NCBI GenBank assembly: GCA_022592435.1
Contig: JABYQS010000019.1
Location: forward strand, 1 to 64,000
Reading direction: 5' to 3'
DNA from: Cerioporus squamosus
Lineage: Eukaryota > Basidiomycota > Agaricomycetes > Polyporales > Polyporaceae
Length of the DNA stretch: 64,000 nucleotides
Shown: piece by piece, positions 35,106-47,101 of the stretch
Position numbering within the stretch: position 1 is the stretch's first letter
How the letters are laid out: each line of letters opens with the position of its first letter
The notes under the pieces: generated by a model
What the model was told of the DNA's origin: nothing
Databases searched by the model: none
The model's input: only the letters and a program-made list of their open reading frames with translations
Translations under genes and position numbers: made by a program

Positions 35106-37614
35106 TCATGAACCAACAATCCAGAGATCATCCACATAGCCGCCGTATAGGTCATCAGCTTCACATCCCAAAACGTTCCTTGTGAAGGTGCAGCATGAGC
35201 ATCTAGTCCGTTCGACACTCAAAGCAGACTTACCCGCAGGAAAGCACCCTTGATCTGAATGATCGGCACGACGAGCAAGAACAGCCCGGTGACAATCGCA
35301 GCCTCGACACCAAACGTCTGGATGGCACCCTTCTTCAACGCCCATGGTACCTGGAAGTAAGCCACACTGAAACCGCCGAGGGTACGTGCGAGGTTGATAA
35401 GTCCCGAGATTTCACCCTGCATGCGGGGGAAGCAATCATTGCAGTATGCGTCTGCCGAAACCCTGTCAACAAGGCCGAACCAGCACTGTCCGAATACTCA
35501 CAGATTGCTACAGTGTTGATCATGATGGCCACCTGAGCGATGCCCCAGCCCATGACGAGCGCGCCTATGCTGAGGTGCTTCTGGAATGATGCACCAAGGA
35601 GCACAAAACCGCAGATGTACAACGGCACAGCAACGTAGCACGTCCTGGGAGGTCGTACCGTCAGCACAATATCATAGCACTTCTTGTCGCACTCACCAGA
35701 GTCGACTTTCTGCGACGAAGACACCCTTGTTACGACGGATAGACCAGTTCATCACCCAGTCGTTGAAGTATCGACCGAGGAGCTCTCCAATAACGACAGC
35801 AACCTGGCACGAGGTCAGTCAATAGCCTTGTTCGATGGCTGAATGCAACTCACAATGGGCGTTCCGTAGGCACCAGCGATTCCGAACGGGCTGAATCCGT
35901 AGCCTGCCGGTTCCGGCGTACCGAGGAAAACGGCGTTCGTGGTCTGCGAAAGGCTTCAGTAATCGACATTCCGGTGGTTGCAGATGACCCGACTGACGTT
36001 GATACCAATGCCGAAGCCGAACAGCATAGCCTCGAAGAGGAGAACGGCGAGGAGGTGCGGCCGCCAAGCGACGTTAAGGATCGCGAAGACAGCATCGTGC
36101 CAGCTATCACGGTACTTGGCCATGCGTGCACCAGTGATACCGACGAGGGTCTCGATGCGCCGACGGATGCGATTCTCAGGAAGAGGAATCGGCCTAGGGT
36201 TCGAGAGCTTGCGGTCATACATCCTGAAGTATGATCAGTATCCTTGAGTCTGCATCTATTAGTGAGGTGACTCACGTCTCTTCGCCACAGAACGCAATCA
36301 AGGCCACAACGATGGCGCTGTATATCGAGCCAATACCATAGGTCCATCGCCAGCTAGAATTGACGCAGCCATTAGCATATGCATGTTCTCACGGGGGCAG
36401 GGAGTGCACGCACTCAATCCGAGCGACAATAAATCCCATCATGAACGGAGAGAGGAAGGGCGAGACTATGAACCCCATCGTCCAGATGTTCAGCTGGAAT
36501 GCGTAGAGTGAGGTCAGCAGTCGACGATTCACGTTCGAACTGACTTGCGCACCTTCCGGGCTTGCAAGTGGAACGGGAAGAGATCCGTGACCACGTATAG
36601 ACCGGTGACTTGCGGACATGTCCTAAGGTACGAATTAAATCAGAAGAGGGATCGTGAGTACCAAACGAGACAGGCGTACGCGAAGAAGCCATTCAAGCAT
36701 CTCATTGCTGCAGGTGGTATGAGCTAAGCACAAACGACGTAGGAGAGCTTTCGAGTGCTCACCGGTGAACGTCTTCAGGTTGGGAGCGAAAGTGCAGCCG
36801 ATGAGCCACCCCATAGCGAGGACTTGCGACCAGAACATGATGGGAAGACGACCAAACCTGCGCATGAGCATCACAGCGAAGATACCGCCCCATCCTGCAG
36901 CACCTAGTTAGCCCCCAGCTATATAGAGCGTCGAGGTCGGATTGACATACCGAGGAGGAAGATACTCCAGCTGGTTTGAGCGGGAGCGTGAGTAGCGTGG
37001 CACTGATGGTACAGAAACCACATACTTGGATGTAAGGTTGTTGATGTGCCCGGTGGTAGTGCCAAATTGATTGGCAAGCGCGAATATATCGGCGATACCT
37101 TATATTCTTGTCAGTGATATTGTGGGGAAAGGCAAGGCTATCGAGATACCTATGCCAGAGTCGTAGTCCGGCACAATCGCGGCGAGCGTGACAATGAACA
37201 GTTGAAAGTTCTTTCGAAAGTCCGACCACTGCAATGCGGCTCAGCTGGGTACCTCTCATGTCGGCATGAGTGCGACTCACGTTCTGAGGGTCTTCAGGAT
37301 CGTCTCTGGGCTGCGGCCACAGCACCTTCGTCCCATCTCGCGACAGCTTGAGCTTCTTCGCGACGCCTTCTCCGAACTCGATTTTTGCCTCCCTAAGCGA
37401 CGTCATCATTGAACGGCAAGACACGGAGCGCACAAGTTACGTACTCGGGGTCAACGACCAGGCGTCCAGCGTTGTGCTCGTGGTACGAGTAGGGGTCGAA
37501 GTCTGAGCCTTCCTGACTTGAACCACTGTCGTGGGCCTTGTCGTCGACCTCCGAAACGCTATTGGTGGCTTCCTGCTTCTCTGTCATCGTCGCAAGAGCT
37601 TCCTTGTCTGTCAT
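35106..37614 (-). CDS. MFS transporter, allantoate permease (Dal5/Tna1) family
   Basis: Proton-coupled carrier of the anion:cation symporter group, usually importing organic anions such as allantoate, nicotinate or small peptides through the plasma membrane. The start at 37614 begins MTDKEALATMTEKQ, followed by a hydrophilic leader with YHEHNAGRLVVDPE. Many short exons follow: FGEGVAKKLKLSRDGTKVLWPQP; NFQLFIVTLAA; GIADIFALANQFGTT; FAVMLMRRFGRLPIMFWSQ (loop 2-3 RxGR signature); CLNGFFAYACLVTGLYVV; FIVSPFLSPFMMGF; LFGFGIGINV; NWSIRRNKGVF; and CFPRMQGEISGLINLARTLGGFS. About twelve membrane segments. The last exon, spliced in phase 2 after GAFLR, encodes NVLGCEADDLYGG and stops at 35106. It has a paralogue at 59630-62308 with matching structure. 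The substrate is unknown. Confidence 0.88.
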
Positions 37615-40265
37615 GATGGGCGCGAGTGTTGGAGTTCGTGTTCGAATAGCCTAGGGCCGTTCGCTATCGTCGTCGAGCAGTGCTGCGCGTACAGCGGGGT
37701 TGGTGGGAGTCCAACTGCGAGGACAGACACAGTGAACCGCGCTCAGCTGCTGCTATCTATACCCGCGGGTTAGAACGGCGTCTGTAACGACCCTGTGAAC
37801 GTACGCAATCACAAAATGGTACCCATATTTCCACGGGCGCACATCTTCCCAAGGCATAGAGAGCTTCGACGATCCGACAGCATGGAGGGTTCCTGCGGCG
37901 GTCACATGATTGTGGTACGCGGCTACCAAGAGGCGTCAGATGGACGGCCTCTCGGCGTCAGCATGACCTACGGCTCCGCACAGATGCGACGAGAGGCGTG
38001 CTAAACGCAACAGGAAGGAACACATGGCCATAGCAAGTGCGAACTGCGGAAGGAGCAGAGAGCGCAAGAGCATGGTGTGCGAGACACGCCCTCCAGTACG
38101 GTGTGAACCCCAAGTTGCCTTGCTGCAAGAAGTTTAGCAAGCGGTAGCTATTCCGACGAGATGAAAGAAGCGTACCTGTCTGAGCTCTCACCCCTAACGT
38201 CCGCAGTGAAACGTTAGTAAAGCTCTGTTCCCGAGCATTGAAACAATCGACATGACCTTGAAGAGCATCCATATTTGGGCACACGCAGATTGCCATGGCC
38301 TCCCGGCGGAGAGCCTGACGAGGCACAGCTCGGACAGAGTCTGAGATGTCGGCGTTCATCCCACCTTCTTCGCCGGACATATGCGAAGAGAAAGAACTAG
38401 CCGGCGTAGCGGTGCTTCGGGATATTCAGGTTCGTGGGATGAGCGAAGTGCCGACCTCGTGCGCCGCAGTCGAACTCCGTTGCAGGTTCCCTTCGAGGCA
38501 TGCGACCATCCCCATTCATCTGAAGCCGGGCCCTGCATCCCTGGAAACAGGGTGAGTTGAGCGCAACGTGTCACATATCCTATGCTCTTCAGTAATCGAG
38601 AGAGTACTCACGCGATATCGCTGACAGAATGCAGGCGTAGTTGAGAGTTATCCGGGCGAGATGATGGTCAATTTGAGCTCGGATCATGGGCATAAGTAGC
38701 AATGATAGCATACGGGTCGGAATCAAACCGACAACTTCACGCTGGAGACATTTTGTTGAGCGTTTGCGCATGTACGCAGTCGAGTCGTGGATAAGCATCA
38801 GGCCACGCACGCATGGGGAGAGCGGGGTATGAGTTGGTTAATCGGAACTGGTACGAGAAGAAAGTATTTAGACGCCCGGGATCCGCTCTCTCTTGCCTTG
38901 TCTCCCCCCCGTCAATCGTCTGCCTAGGGGAGACAATGTCTCCCCCACGATCCGACAAGTCTGCGTACCTCTTGCTGGGAGTCATCGTCATGCGCGGCCA
39001 CAGTGAAACCTGGTTGTTGTCAATATGTGAGTATACCTTGACCAGTACAAACTCAGCCAGTCTGTTCGAACTTCGCAGGTTGACCGAGCCGGGATTGTAA
39101 TCCGCGGTGAAGTTCGCCATGATGAATCAACATATCCAAAGGCTCGGCTGACTGTTACTGCGACATCGTTATAACTGCGGGCCTCAGTACTGCCGTCCCT
39201 GAACCTGGCCACAATTATCACTTATCGCACCGCTAATCCAGCCATAGGTTAGCGACTTAGCATGATAGCCGTGCCCGAACCCCTTCTCAACTTTGATCCA
39301 TGAGGTACGGTGAGTTCAAGTAACTCGACAAGCTCTTGCTGATTTGGTCGGCCACGGTACGCCGCACAACCGGGATAAGAGACAACTCCGAGATGCTCTC
39401 GAAGTTCATACTAGGGATCGTGTATGACCAGTGATCAAGTCGGCGATCGTGGGTCCCGCAAGACGAATGGGCGTGCTGTACCCGTCGGATATCATGTACT
39501 TGAGTGTATTCGTGCGGTCGATCGCTCCGTGGGCATCGCCCGGACGTGTTGCATCCCGCAGCAGGTGCCGCTTGCTGTACAAGGCTTGAAGGAGTACGTG
39601 GTAAACACGCAGGCAAGAATGCCCTCGATATATTTGACTGAACAACTTAGCTCCAGGTAGACAACCTCGGCTCACGTCTTTCGGCGAACGACCCTATAGA
39701 TGGCTCGCGTATGTCTCAGGACTGCACTACCTGTGGCAATCAGTACTTCAGGAAACCGAAGCCATGCAGCCGCGGCGGGACCCGGTAACCCCATGGGGCT
39801 GACAGCCGTTCAATTCAAGACATCGAAAAGGACCCGTTATGTAACTCGGGTTGGCCACGGCGTGCGTGGGGCGCACGCTGGTCGTAGCGACATCCCCGCC
39901 CTGACCACGACTTGTATGCAGTGCCGACTGCCCTGGCAGAGGACAGAGTACCCACCCTCCTGGCCAAGGAAAGATGAGCTCAGAGTTGCGCGCCCAGTTC
40001 CTGTCCACAAATAGAATCGATTCGCTCCGGGGCGGTGGTTACCCGTTACACCTTGTTGGGATTGAGGTTGAAGCCATGATCTTGAGAGGTACACTCCGAG
40101 GAGTTGTAATATGACAACGACGTGAGATGCAACAAAGAAGCGTGAAACGACATGCATGACAGTAGTAGGTCCATGGACGATAGCAGTTCAGCAAACCAAT
40201 CGTAAGTAAAACGTTATCCCCATCCTGTGACTAGGATGTTTTCGCCCTCAAGTCACGGAGACAGG
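37615..40265. other. Gene-poor 2.6 kb region with only weak coding hints
   Basis: No gene can be called with confidence. Hints on the minus strand: an open stretch starting at 39120 (MANFTADYNPGSVNLRSSNR...), and two adjoining stretches at 39406-39675 and 39287-39420 that read NTLKYMISDGYSTPIRLAGP and SMNFESISELSLIPVVRRTV. They look more protein-like than chance but match no family I know. The interval may hold a decayed gene or relic of an old insertion. It includes the MFS promoter at its left side. Confidence 0.4.
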
Positions 40266-42746
40266 TCAATGTGCAACCTCCACGTCCCCAGGTCCCTGCG
40301 CGTGCTTATGATCCGCCGCCAGCCTGATGCGTACCTTCTCAACCTCGCGGTCCCAGTTCGTACTGAGGGAGATACAGATCCCAACTGCTGCACTATACAC
40401 CAGCGAGACGGTGAGACCAACCCAGAGCCCGTGAAGTTTCATGTCCCGCCAGAATGCAAGCCATATCCCGAACGGGATTCCTACATACCGGAAGTTAGCG
40501 CGATGCGCAGCATGAGACGAGGATGGGTGGGTGACTCACCGACGACGTAGTACGCGCTGAGATTGAGCAGGGCGCCGGTGAACTGCTTCCCGACCGCACG
40601 GAGGATCCCAGCGGTGATGGCACTGAGCCCGTCGAACACCTGGAACAGGGCGACGAGGGGAAGAATGGACGCGACGAGAGATACCACATCTGCAACATTG
40701 CCTACGTCAGAAGGAGGAACGCGGGCCTGTCAACGTGACACGTACCAGGATCGTCGTTGAACAGGTGTGCCCATTTTGTCCGGAAGACCATGAACATAGT
40801 ACTTTTGAAGACAGTCAGACGCAAGACATAAGACGGCTAACGGAAGCCTCAAAGCTTACCTCCACACGGCGCTAATGACGAGGGACATCAGGATAGCACA
40901 TTTGGTCGCGACAGAAGCGCGTTTTGCGTTTTCCTCTCCAAGGAGATTACCAATCCTGGGGTGCTGCATGAGCACAGGATTGAGTGTATATAGGGAGTAA
41001 CACACCGAACTGAGGACGCAACGCTCAATGCAAAAGGCGCCTGGTACGTCGTGGACGCGGAAACCAGTAGTACGGACTGAGTGGCAAGTGCGGTTGGCCC
41101 TAGCCTAGAAGGACAGGTCAGCGCGTGAAGGACCAATCCATGGTTAATGAGGCATCCACTCACTGACTAGCGGCCACTAGATGCAGTAAGTGTCAGCGCT
41201 GATAATAATGATAGTGTTCATCACAGGACTTACAACCAACAAGTTCCCATGACCACCACTCGCTGGCCACTTGTCCAACACCAGACAAACCGAGCTGGAC
41301 GAGGACTCCCAAACTGGTGAAGCAACGCATGGAGAGAGGATGCCATGCAGTCTTCGGCACGAAGAACACACCGTAGATGACGGACAGAATCGAGATGAGA
41401 TTGAAGGATATGGCCGTAGCAATCGGTGCGCCGATGAAACCGAGACGGATTGGCTCCGGTCCCCATACTAAGGAGGGTGGTCAGTGGTCACATCACGGGC
41501 AAAGCCGAAGTTAGTCCATACCTAGGAGATAATTCAGTAATGCGTTAACAGGCGCGACTCCAAGGATGATGCGCGTCGGAACAGCGAATAGACCTGTAGC
41601 ACAACGATGAGGTGGTTCCTATGAAACGAAGTGAGTAGGGCGCACCTTGGGACTGGAAGTACCTCCTCGATATCGAGTTGAACGCATATGCAGGCAATCC
41701 AAGTGAAGACCACTTGAGGTATACGGCGGCAAGACGGGCGACCTCGGGCTCTTGCTTCAGGAAGAGCAATATACTCTCCGAGCTCCACCATATGCAGAGA
41801 ATTGGCTGCACCGAACAAAGTCAGAACCTTGCGAGGAAACCAAGGCGCAGAACCTACCCACCACCAAAGTAGCGGCCATGACCACAACTGGAACCATCGC
41901 GTCACGTCAGCCATGCACTATTGAACATTATATATGGCAGCCAGGGAACGCCGAGCGAGCGATGTGACAAACTTGTGCGGCCCGGCGGAGCCTGACCGGT
42001 GCTTACCCATTCGTTGAGCCCAGAGCCCGACCAATTGCGGCTGCGAGGACGTCCATGCACTTGGGAGCATGGTGTCCAACGTGCTTGCGAATCCCTGAAT
42101 GATGCTGAAGCCCGAGACGCTTGCAGTCATCGAGCCGAGCGTCGAGGCTGCAAGCGCCAGAGTCGAGAGATGCCCTAGGGAGATGACAGACGCGATGACG
42201 AGGGAGTATTCGAACAAATGCGTCCTGCATGTGTCCATGAGTGACCAGTTCAAGCGCCATATTTTGGCATCGCACATGGAGGACGTACCCAAAGACGGGA
42301 ACGGTGTACTTCGTCAGGATCCGTACTTCCTCCCAGAACAATTTGCTCGCGCTGGACGATTCATCCGCATCCTCACCGTCGCACTCTTCTTCTATACGCG
42401 GGACTGGTGGGGCCAAGAGGGGGGTATTCTCGTTCGCTTCCCTTGGATAAGGGCCGGAGCGATGACCATGTCTGTCGGGAAGCGGACCTATGGTAGGATT
42501 GAACGGTGTGAGGTACGATGAGGGGAAACTTTGCCTCCGTGGCTTCCTGTGGCCTCCTTGGATGTCGATCCCGTGCGCGTCATGGTCGTCTTCGTACTCC
42601 TCCACGTCTGTGGATGGCCCAGCTCCGTGGGCTGCCTCTCCTTCCTCCGCCACATTCAGGTCGCGTGCCGCGGCATAACGAGACAGGAGCGCATAGTCCG
42701 AGGGCAGCGATGACGGTGTTGAGTAATGAACGTATGTCGAGGACAT
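40266..42746 (-). CDS. MATE family multidrug/toxin extrusion transporter
   Basis: Cation-driven exporter of organic cations or metabolites, in plasma or vacuolar membrane. The start at 42746 opens a roughly 150-residue hydrophilic N-terminus (MSSTYVHYSTPSSLPSDY..., later ENTPLLAPP), the usual layout of fungal MATE proteins. Membrane exons follow: SLVIASVISLGHLSTLALAA; SGFSIIQGFASTLDTMLPSAW; YLKWSSLGLPAYAFNSISRRYFQSQG; RIILGVAPVNALLNYLL; GAPIATAISFNLISILSVIYGVFF; IGNLLGEENAKRA; VFDGLSAITAGILRAVGKQ; and GIPFGIWLAF. The QG motif after helix 4-5 and the DGLSAITAGILRAVG-type block in repeat 2 identify the family. It ends in GDVEVAH at 40266. Around twelve helices; about ten introns. Confidence 0.9.
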
Positions 42747-43076
42747 TGCGCGGTCTCAGGAGGGAGACCTAGCTCACAGTCATGGAGTACAGGGGAGAGA
42801 ACAGTGTCAGTCTGATTTAAAGTCTGCGTTTGACTTCGTTTACCGGCGCGAGTTACCGAAGTGTTAGCACCTTATAGCGTCATAAGAATCTCGTCATAGC
42901 CTGTCAAAACTGAGTATGCCTTACCCAGGAAGCAGTTGGCTTACCACCAGTAAGCCGAGTACTTAAATCCGTTAGTTACCTTTGTTACTCGGATTTTGTG
43001 CATCCGGTAAACCCGATATCGCTTGGAAGTTGGCGGCGACCATTCAAGTTCTTGACCACGACCGCGACCGCGACCA
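42747..43076. promoter_or_regulatory. Divergent promoter region of MATE and SAM50 genes
   Basis: The 330 bp between two divergent starts. It is rich in gttacc / ggtaac-type words around 42838-42985. It holds a perfect 7 bp hairpin (ggcttac-cacca-gtaagcc) at about 42939-42957. A C/A-poor block precedes the SAM50 start. No gene is present. Confidence 0.5.
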
Positions 43077-45380
43077 ATGTCGGACCTGGAGCCCCAGGCT
43101 CCTCCTCTTTCACCTCCTTTGCAGAATACGTCGTCGCCGCGCGACAGGGAGCCGGACCCCGCCGACATCGAGAAATACAGGAAATGGTGGGAGGAGCGCA
43201 AGCTCAGGAAGCTGCGTGGCCAGTATGAGTCTGCGCTTGTACAGTTGTCAGAACTAGTAAGTCCTGCAGTCATCGCGCGTGGATAGTACGCATTAACACC
43301 TAGCACAGGTCAACAAGAACCTCTCAACGCCGCTGAACATCGCGTCCGTACGTGTCCGGGGCGCGCCCCGGACACGGGAGTCCTTCCTCGGCTCGATCAT
43401 CGACCCTGTTCTCCAGCGACCAGACGACGAGGCTCCCACCCTCGGCACAGTGCTCCGCAAGACCAAGGAGATAAAAGGCTTGCTCGAAGAGACGGACCTG
43501 TTCTCTCAAGTCGAAGCTGTCATCGACCGAAGTCGCGATCCGCTCGCTCATCCAGACGACGTGGACGTAGTATTCCTGGCGAGGGAGAAGGGGCGGTACT
43601 TCCTCAACACGAGCACACAGGTCGGGAACAACGAGGGAGGAGCGGTACGTGTCCTTTACTCTACCTCGACTCTACCCGCCCAATCAGGCCACTATTGGAA
43701 ACGTAATGCCTTCACGCGAAGAGACGATTTGGGCAAACTTTTTCCGCTCGCAAGTATTGGCCTTGACTGCGCAGCGTGTACCTCATGCGGACAGATTGTT
43801 GTATTTCCGGTCAATACCTCCCACAGCCGTACCTCACGCAGGCAGCATCGGTATGGGTACATCGGAAGCGTGAATGCATGGGGACGTGGATCATTGGGAA
43901 TAGTTTTCCCAACGCGTTTCCCATGGACCGTTTGTTGAGGCCTTGGTCTCTTGTAAAGAGCGGCGAAGATTCGCCTGTGCCTGAGTGGCTGGCATGGCCG
44001 GAAGCCTTCGATATCCCAGCACTGGCCCCAGTATCGAGCCAGATGCAGACGGTGGACCGCGTTTTGACTGAATAGTCTATGAGACGCACCTGCTTACTTC
44101 TTATCTCGATGGTTCAATGGCACTCACTACATCTTGTAGAGCGCAACTTGCCGTGTACGCAACGCTTTCGGTGGAGCGGAGACGTTCGAAGCAAATGTCG
44201 CCTTCGCAACGAAGACCCGGATGTCGTTCAACGGTTCGCTCTCGGCGCCGCTGACGTCGAACCTTAAGACTCGCGGCGAGTTCTCCATCTTTGGCATGGA
44301 GCGCGACAACTCCAGCTTTGCAAGTAGTTCCGAAGGCGTGCGCGGCTTGCGGGCTCTCGTTAGGGTGAGCTAGGTCAGCTTGATTTCTCCCGCCAAGTCT
44401 CGGATTGCTAACTTCGAGCCTGTTGCAGACGGGTTCCTTACCCTACGGCTCTCATGAAGTAGGCTACGAAGCTGTCCTACGGCACATTGGTAACCTTGCA
44501 CCTTCGGCATCCATCAGGTACGCCCGCCCGCCCGCATTTTAACGCTGTGCTCACCGACGACTCAGCATGCGAGAAGCTGCCGGACAATCAGTCAAGTCGT
44601 CTGTCTACCATTCATGGACGCGCGATACGCGGGACGACAAGATACTCGGCACCCGTGGGTCGTACGCCAAGTTCTTCCAGGAGTTCGCGGGCCTGGCAGG
44701 CGACACCTCGTTTTACAAGACGGAGGCGCAAGGGCATATTGCCCGCTCGTTATTCCCTGGCGTGGTATGCCTTACATTCGTTCGTATTCGTCTGTCCTGC
44801 TGACCACTTCGCCCGCCCCAGACGTTATCATTCGCGGCGCGGACAGGCATGCTGTGGCACTTGGGCGGCCGCTCATGCTTCTCGGACCGCTTCCAGCTTG
44901 GCGGACCGGTCAGTGTACGGATGTTCCGTATGAATGGCATGGGCCCACATGACGGAGGTGAGATGGTTCTTGCTTATACCTAGGCACATCATGACTCAGT
45001 TATCGCAGTGGATTCGCTTGGTGGTAACCTGTTTTGGTCCACGGGCCTGAGCCTCATCTCCGACATCCCCCGCAAGTCGCACTGGCCGGTGAAAACGCAC
45101 CTCTTTGTCAATGCTGGAAGGCTTGACGTCATGGACAAGTGTACGTTCCGTCAACCTCGACTACTTGCAGCGCTGATAACACATTCGTGATACAGCCCGG
45201 CCGCTACTTGACAACGTCTTGGCCTCGATATCGAAGCCATCAATATCTGCCGGTGTCGGGCTTGTATACAAGCTAGATCCCGTCCGTGTAGAGGTAAACT
45301 TCGGCGTACCGCTCGTTGCAAGCAAGAGCGATGGTACCCGCAAGGGCTTCCAGGTCGGCATTGGCCTGGACTTCTTGTGA
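43077..45380 (+). CDS. SAM50: Mitochondrial sorting and assembly machinery subunit Sam50 (Omp85 family)
   Basis: Core beta-barrel of the SAM/TOB complex, which inserts beta-barrel proteins into the mitochondrial outer membrane. The start at 43077 begins MSDLEPQAPPLSPP, with a charged helix (KYRKWWEERKLRKLRGQ). A single POTRA-like region follows: SFLGSIIDPVL, GLLEETDLFSQVEAVIDRS, DVDVVFLAREKGRYFL. Then NTSTQVGNNEGGA is joined, over a 495 bp intron (43645-44139), to SATCRVRNAFGGAETFEANV, typical Sam50 sequence. Later exons: MSFNGSLSAPL, FSIFGMERDNSSFASS, GSLPYGSHEVGYEA, LSFAARTGMLWHLGG, RFQLGGPVSVRMFRMNGMGP (the conserved Omp85 loop L6 VRGF-like motif is VRMF here), and a C-terminal strand GFQVGIGLDFL ending at 45380. 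The large intron is unusual for this locus. Confidence 0.93.
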
Positions 45381-47101
45381 TTTACGGTATGCTTTACTTG
45401 AATATACCACCACTTAATACCAACGTTCGCAACAACCCCGTCAGTGGCTCCTCTGCGAGATGATTGTTTCCTTCACTTTCCACAAATCATTTTGCGAGGG
45501 CGACTATACTAGGTGGTGCGCATCATCCCGAGGGCCGAAATTCACCTCTCCCTCTTCCCTTGTATCCGATTCTCGTGTATCCCGATCGGTATGTGCATTG
45601 ATAAAGTGCTGGTCGTTTATTGGACCCGTTGTGGCCACAACCCACGATTCTACTATGCGTTAGAGAACGCAGGAACGCCCATCGAATCTTGCCATCCCGG
45701 GCCGACTCGCCTCGACAGTTCAACGTTCAGTGGCACTGTCGTGCCTATCGCCCACTTACCACACCCAGCCCAACCACATTCGGAGCCTCTGCACAAGCTG
45801 CGTGCAGTCGGACTACTACAACTACCGCATGGACTGCTATCTGCTTCGGGCTGCAGGTGAGCGTCCTCGTCCAACGACCTGCCTTCCTGATTCCCCTGTA
45901 CTTTAGGCGCGGTCTCACGTCTTAACGCAACCACCGCGGCCCGCGGGGCGGCGATGTGGCGCGAGTATAGGCTATTACGATCGCTGGAGCGAACCTGCGG
46001 GCGAACCGTAGGTCGAAGAGGCCCTGGGCCCTGGCCTTCAGCTATACCCGATCACAAATCGTGTGCAACAACTGCGGACCCGGGATGATCGAGAAGCATT
46101 GCAACTTGAAGGTAGCGGGAGTCCGGAGATACGGGCGCACAGGGGCGTAGGGAAGAGAACGTCAGTACATACATGATCCTCTGCGAGTTCTGGCCTTGAA
46201 AGAAACAGGCACAGTGCTAACTATCGTCTAAGCTGGTCCCAATGCATTATCGCGTAGATCTGCAAGCCCGGGGATATAAGCACCGTGAGGAAAATCGTGT
46301 CTGGAGTCTCGACGGAAGGCCAAGGTAGGAAAGACACTAGTTGCAGAAGCGGCAGTGGAGTTAGGGTCTGTCGTGTACATGTGCCACTTGCGCATGTCGG
46401 GACGCATCGGTGAGCAAACAGACTATGGTGGCTGCTGCAGTGACTGGGTGCGATAAGAGCTTTGGTTAGCTTGCAGGCGCGTCGCCGGAAAATCGTTTAC
46501 CAAGTTGTGTATCGCATATCGCGGGTCGGGGGATGAGCCACGGGAGGAGAACATCGTTCCTGCAGAGATCGGCGTTCCTGGTCGATTTATCTTTCTTGGC
46601 AGGATGTTTGGTGCGCGTCGTAACGTGCCCGTTTGATCTGGAGGCCATGCTATTGGGACCAGTCGTCCGGGGCGTCTACTACACTTACACCTCGCCTTTA
46701 GCGCTCAATATATTGCTCGTGCGACCGCTCGTGCGCTGCAAGCGACGTCATTCGGAAGAGAGGCCAAGTAAGATCGTATTCTGCAGACAATCTCATATCT
46801 GATGGACCCTTTCAGCGGAGATAAACTCTCGCTGCTAATCTAGTTGGCCGGCCAGGCTAACGTCTTATCGCGCCTCCCTGGCATCGCAAAGATAGCGGCG
46901 GAGACCCATCGTCGTCAGCGCTATCAGTCTTCTTTTCCAGGTGCATATGCTCGCCTGGTATATAGAGCCAGCCAGATGGTCATGGGGCCGCGACGGACGA
47001 AGTCAAGGTCTTGGGTCTCTTGACTCCACTGCCCCGCTCCTGGTCTCTACCTCGAGCAGTCCTGACGCTCTTGCTCGCCCAGCCCCCACTCGCTCGCGAC
47101 G
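45381..47101. other. Intergenic region of 1.7 kb
   Basis: No gene called. A possible exon on the plus strand at about 45770-45855 encodes LCTSCVQSDYYNYRMDCYL and ends at a GTGAGC donor, but no start or partner exon is evident. The last 150 bp hold the promoter of the OPT gene, with a tatatag box near 46959. Confidence 0.45.
46959..46966 (+). promoter_or_regulatory. Possible TATA box of the OPT transporter gene
   Basis: The sequence tatatagag lies about 140 bp before the start codon at 47102. The consensus is fair; the distance implies a leader of about 100 bases. Confidence 0.4.

Noticed and set aside
38690..38790. tRNA-like T-arm (GTCGG-TTTGATT-CCGAC on the minus strand)
   Set aside because: The neighbouring acceptor and D arms do not pair in the right places and the conserved TTC is altered, so it is not a tRNA.
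38895..38948. gtctcccc / ggggagac inverted and direct words
   Set aside because: Too short and simple to be called an element or terminator.
45513..45925. Open frames on both strands in the gap before the OPT gene
   Set aside because: They overlap in antisense and no start, signal peptide and splice combination gave a convincing protein.
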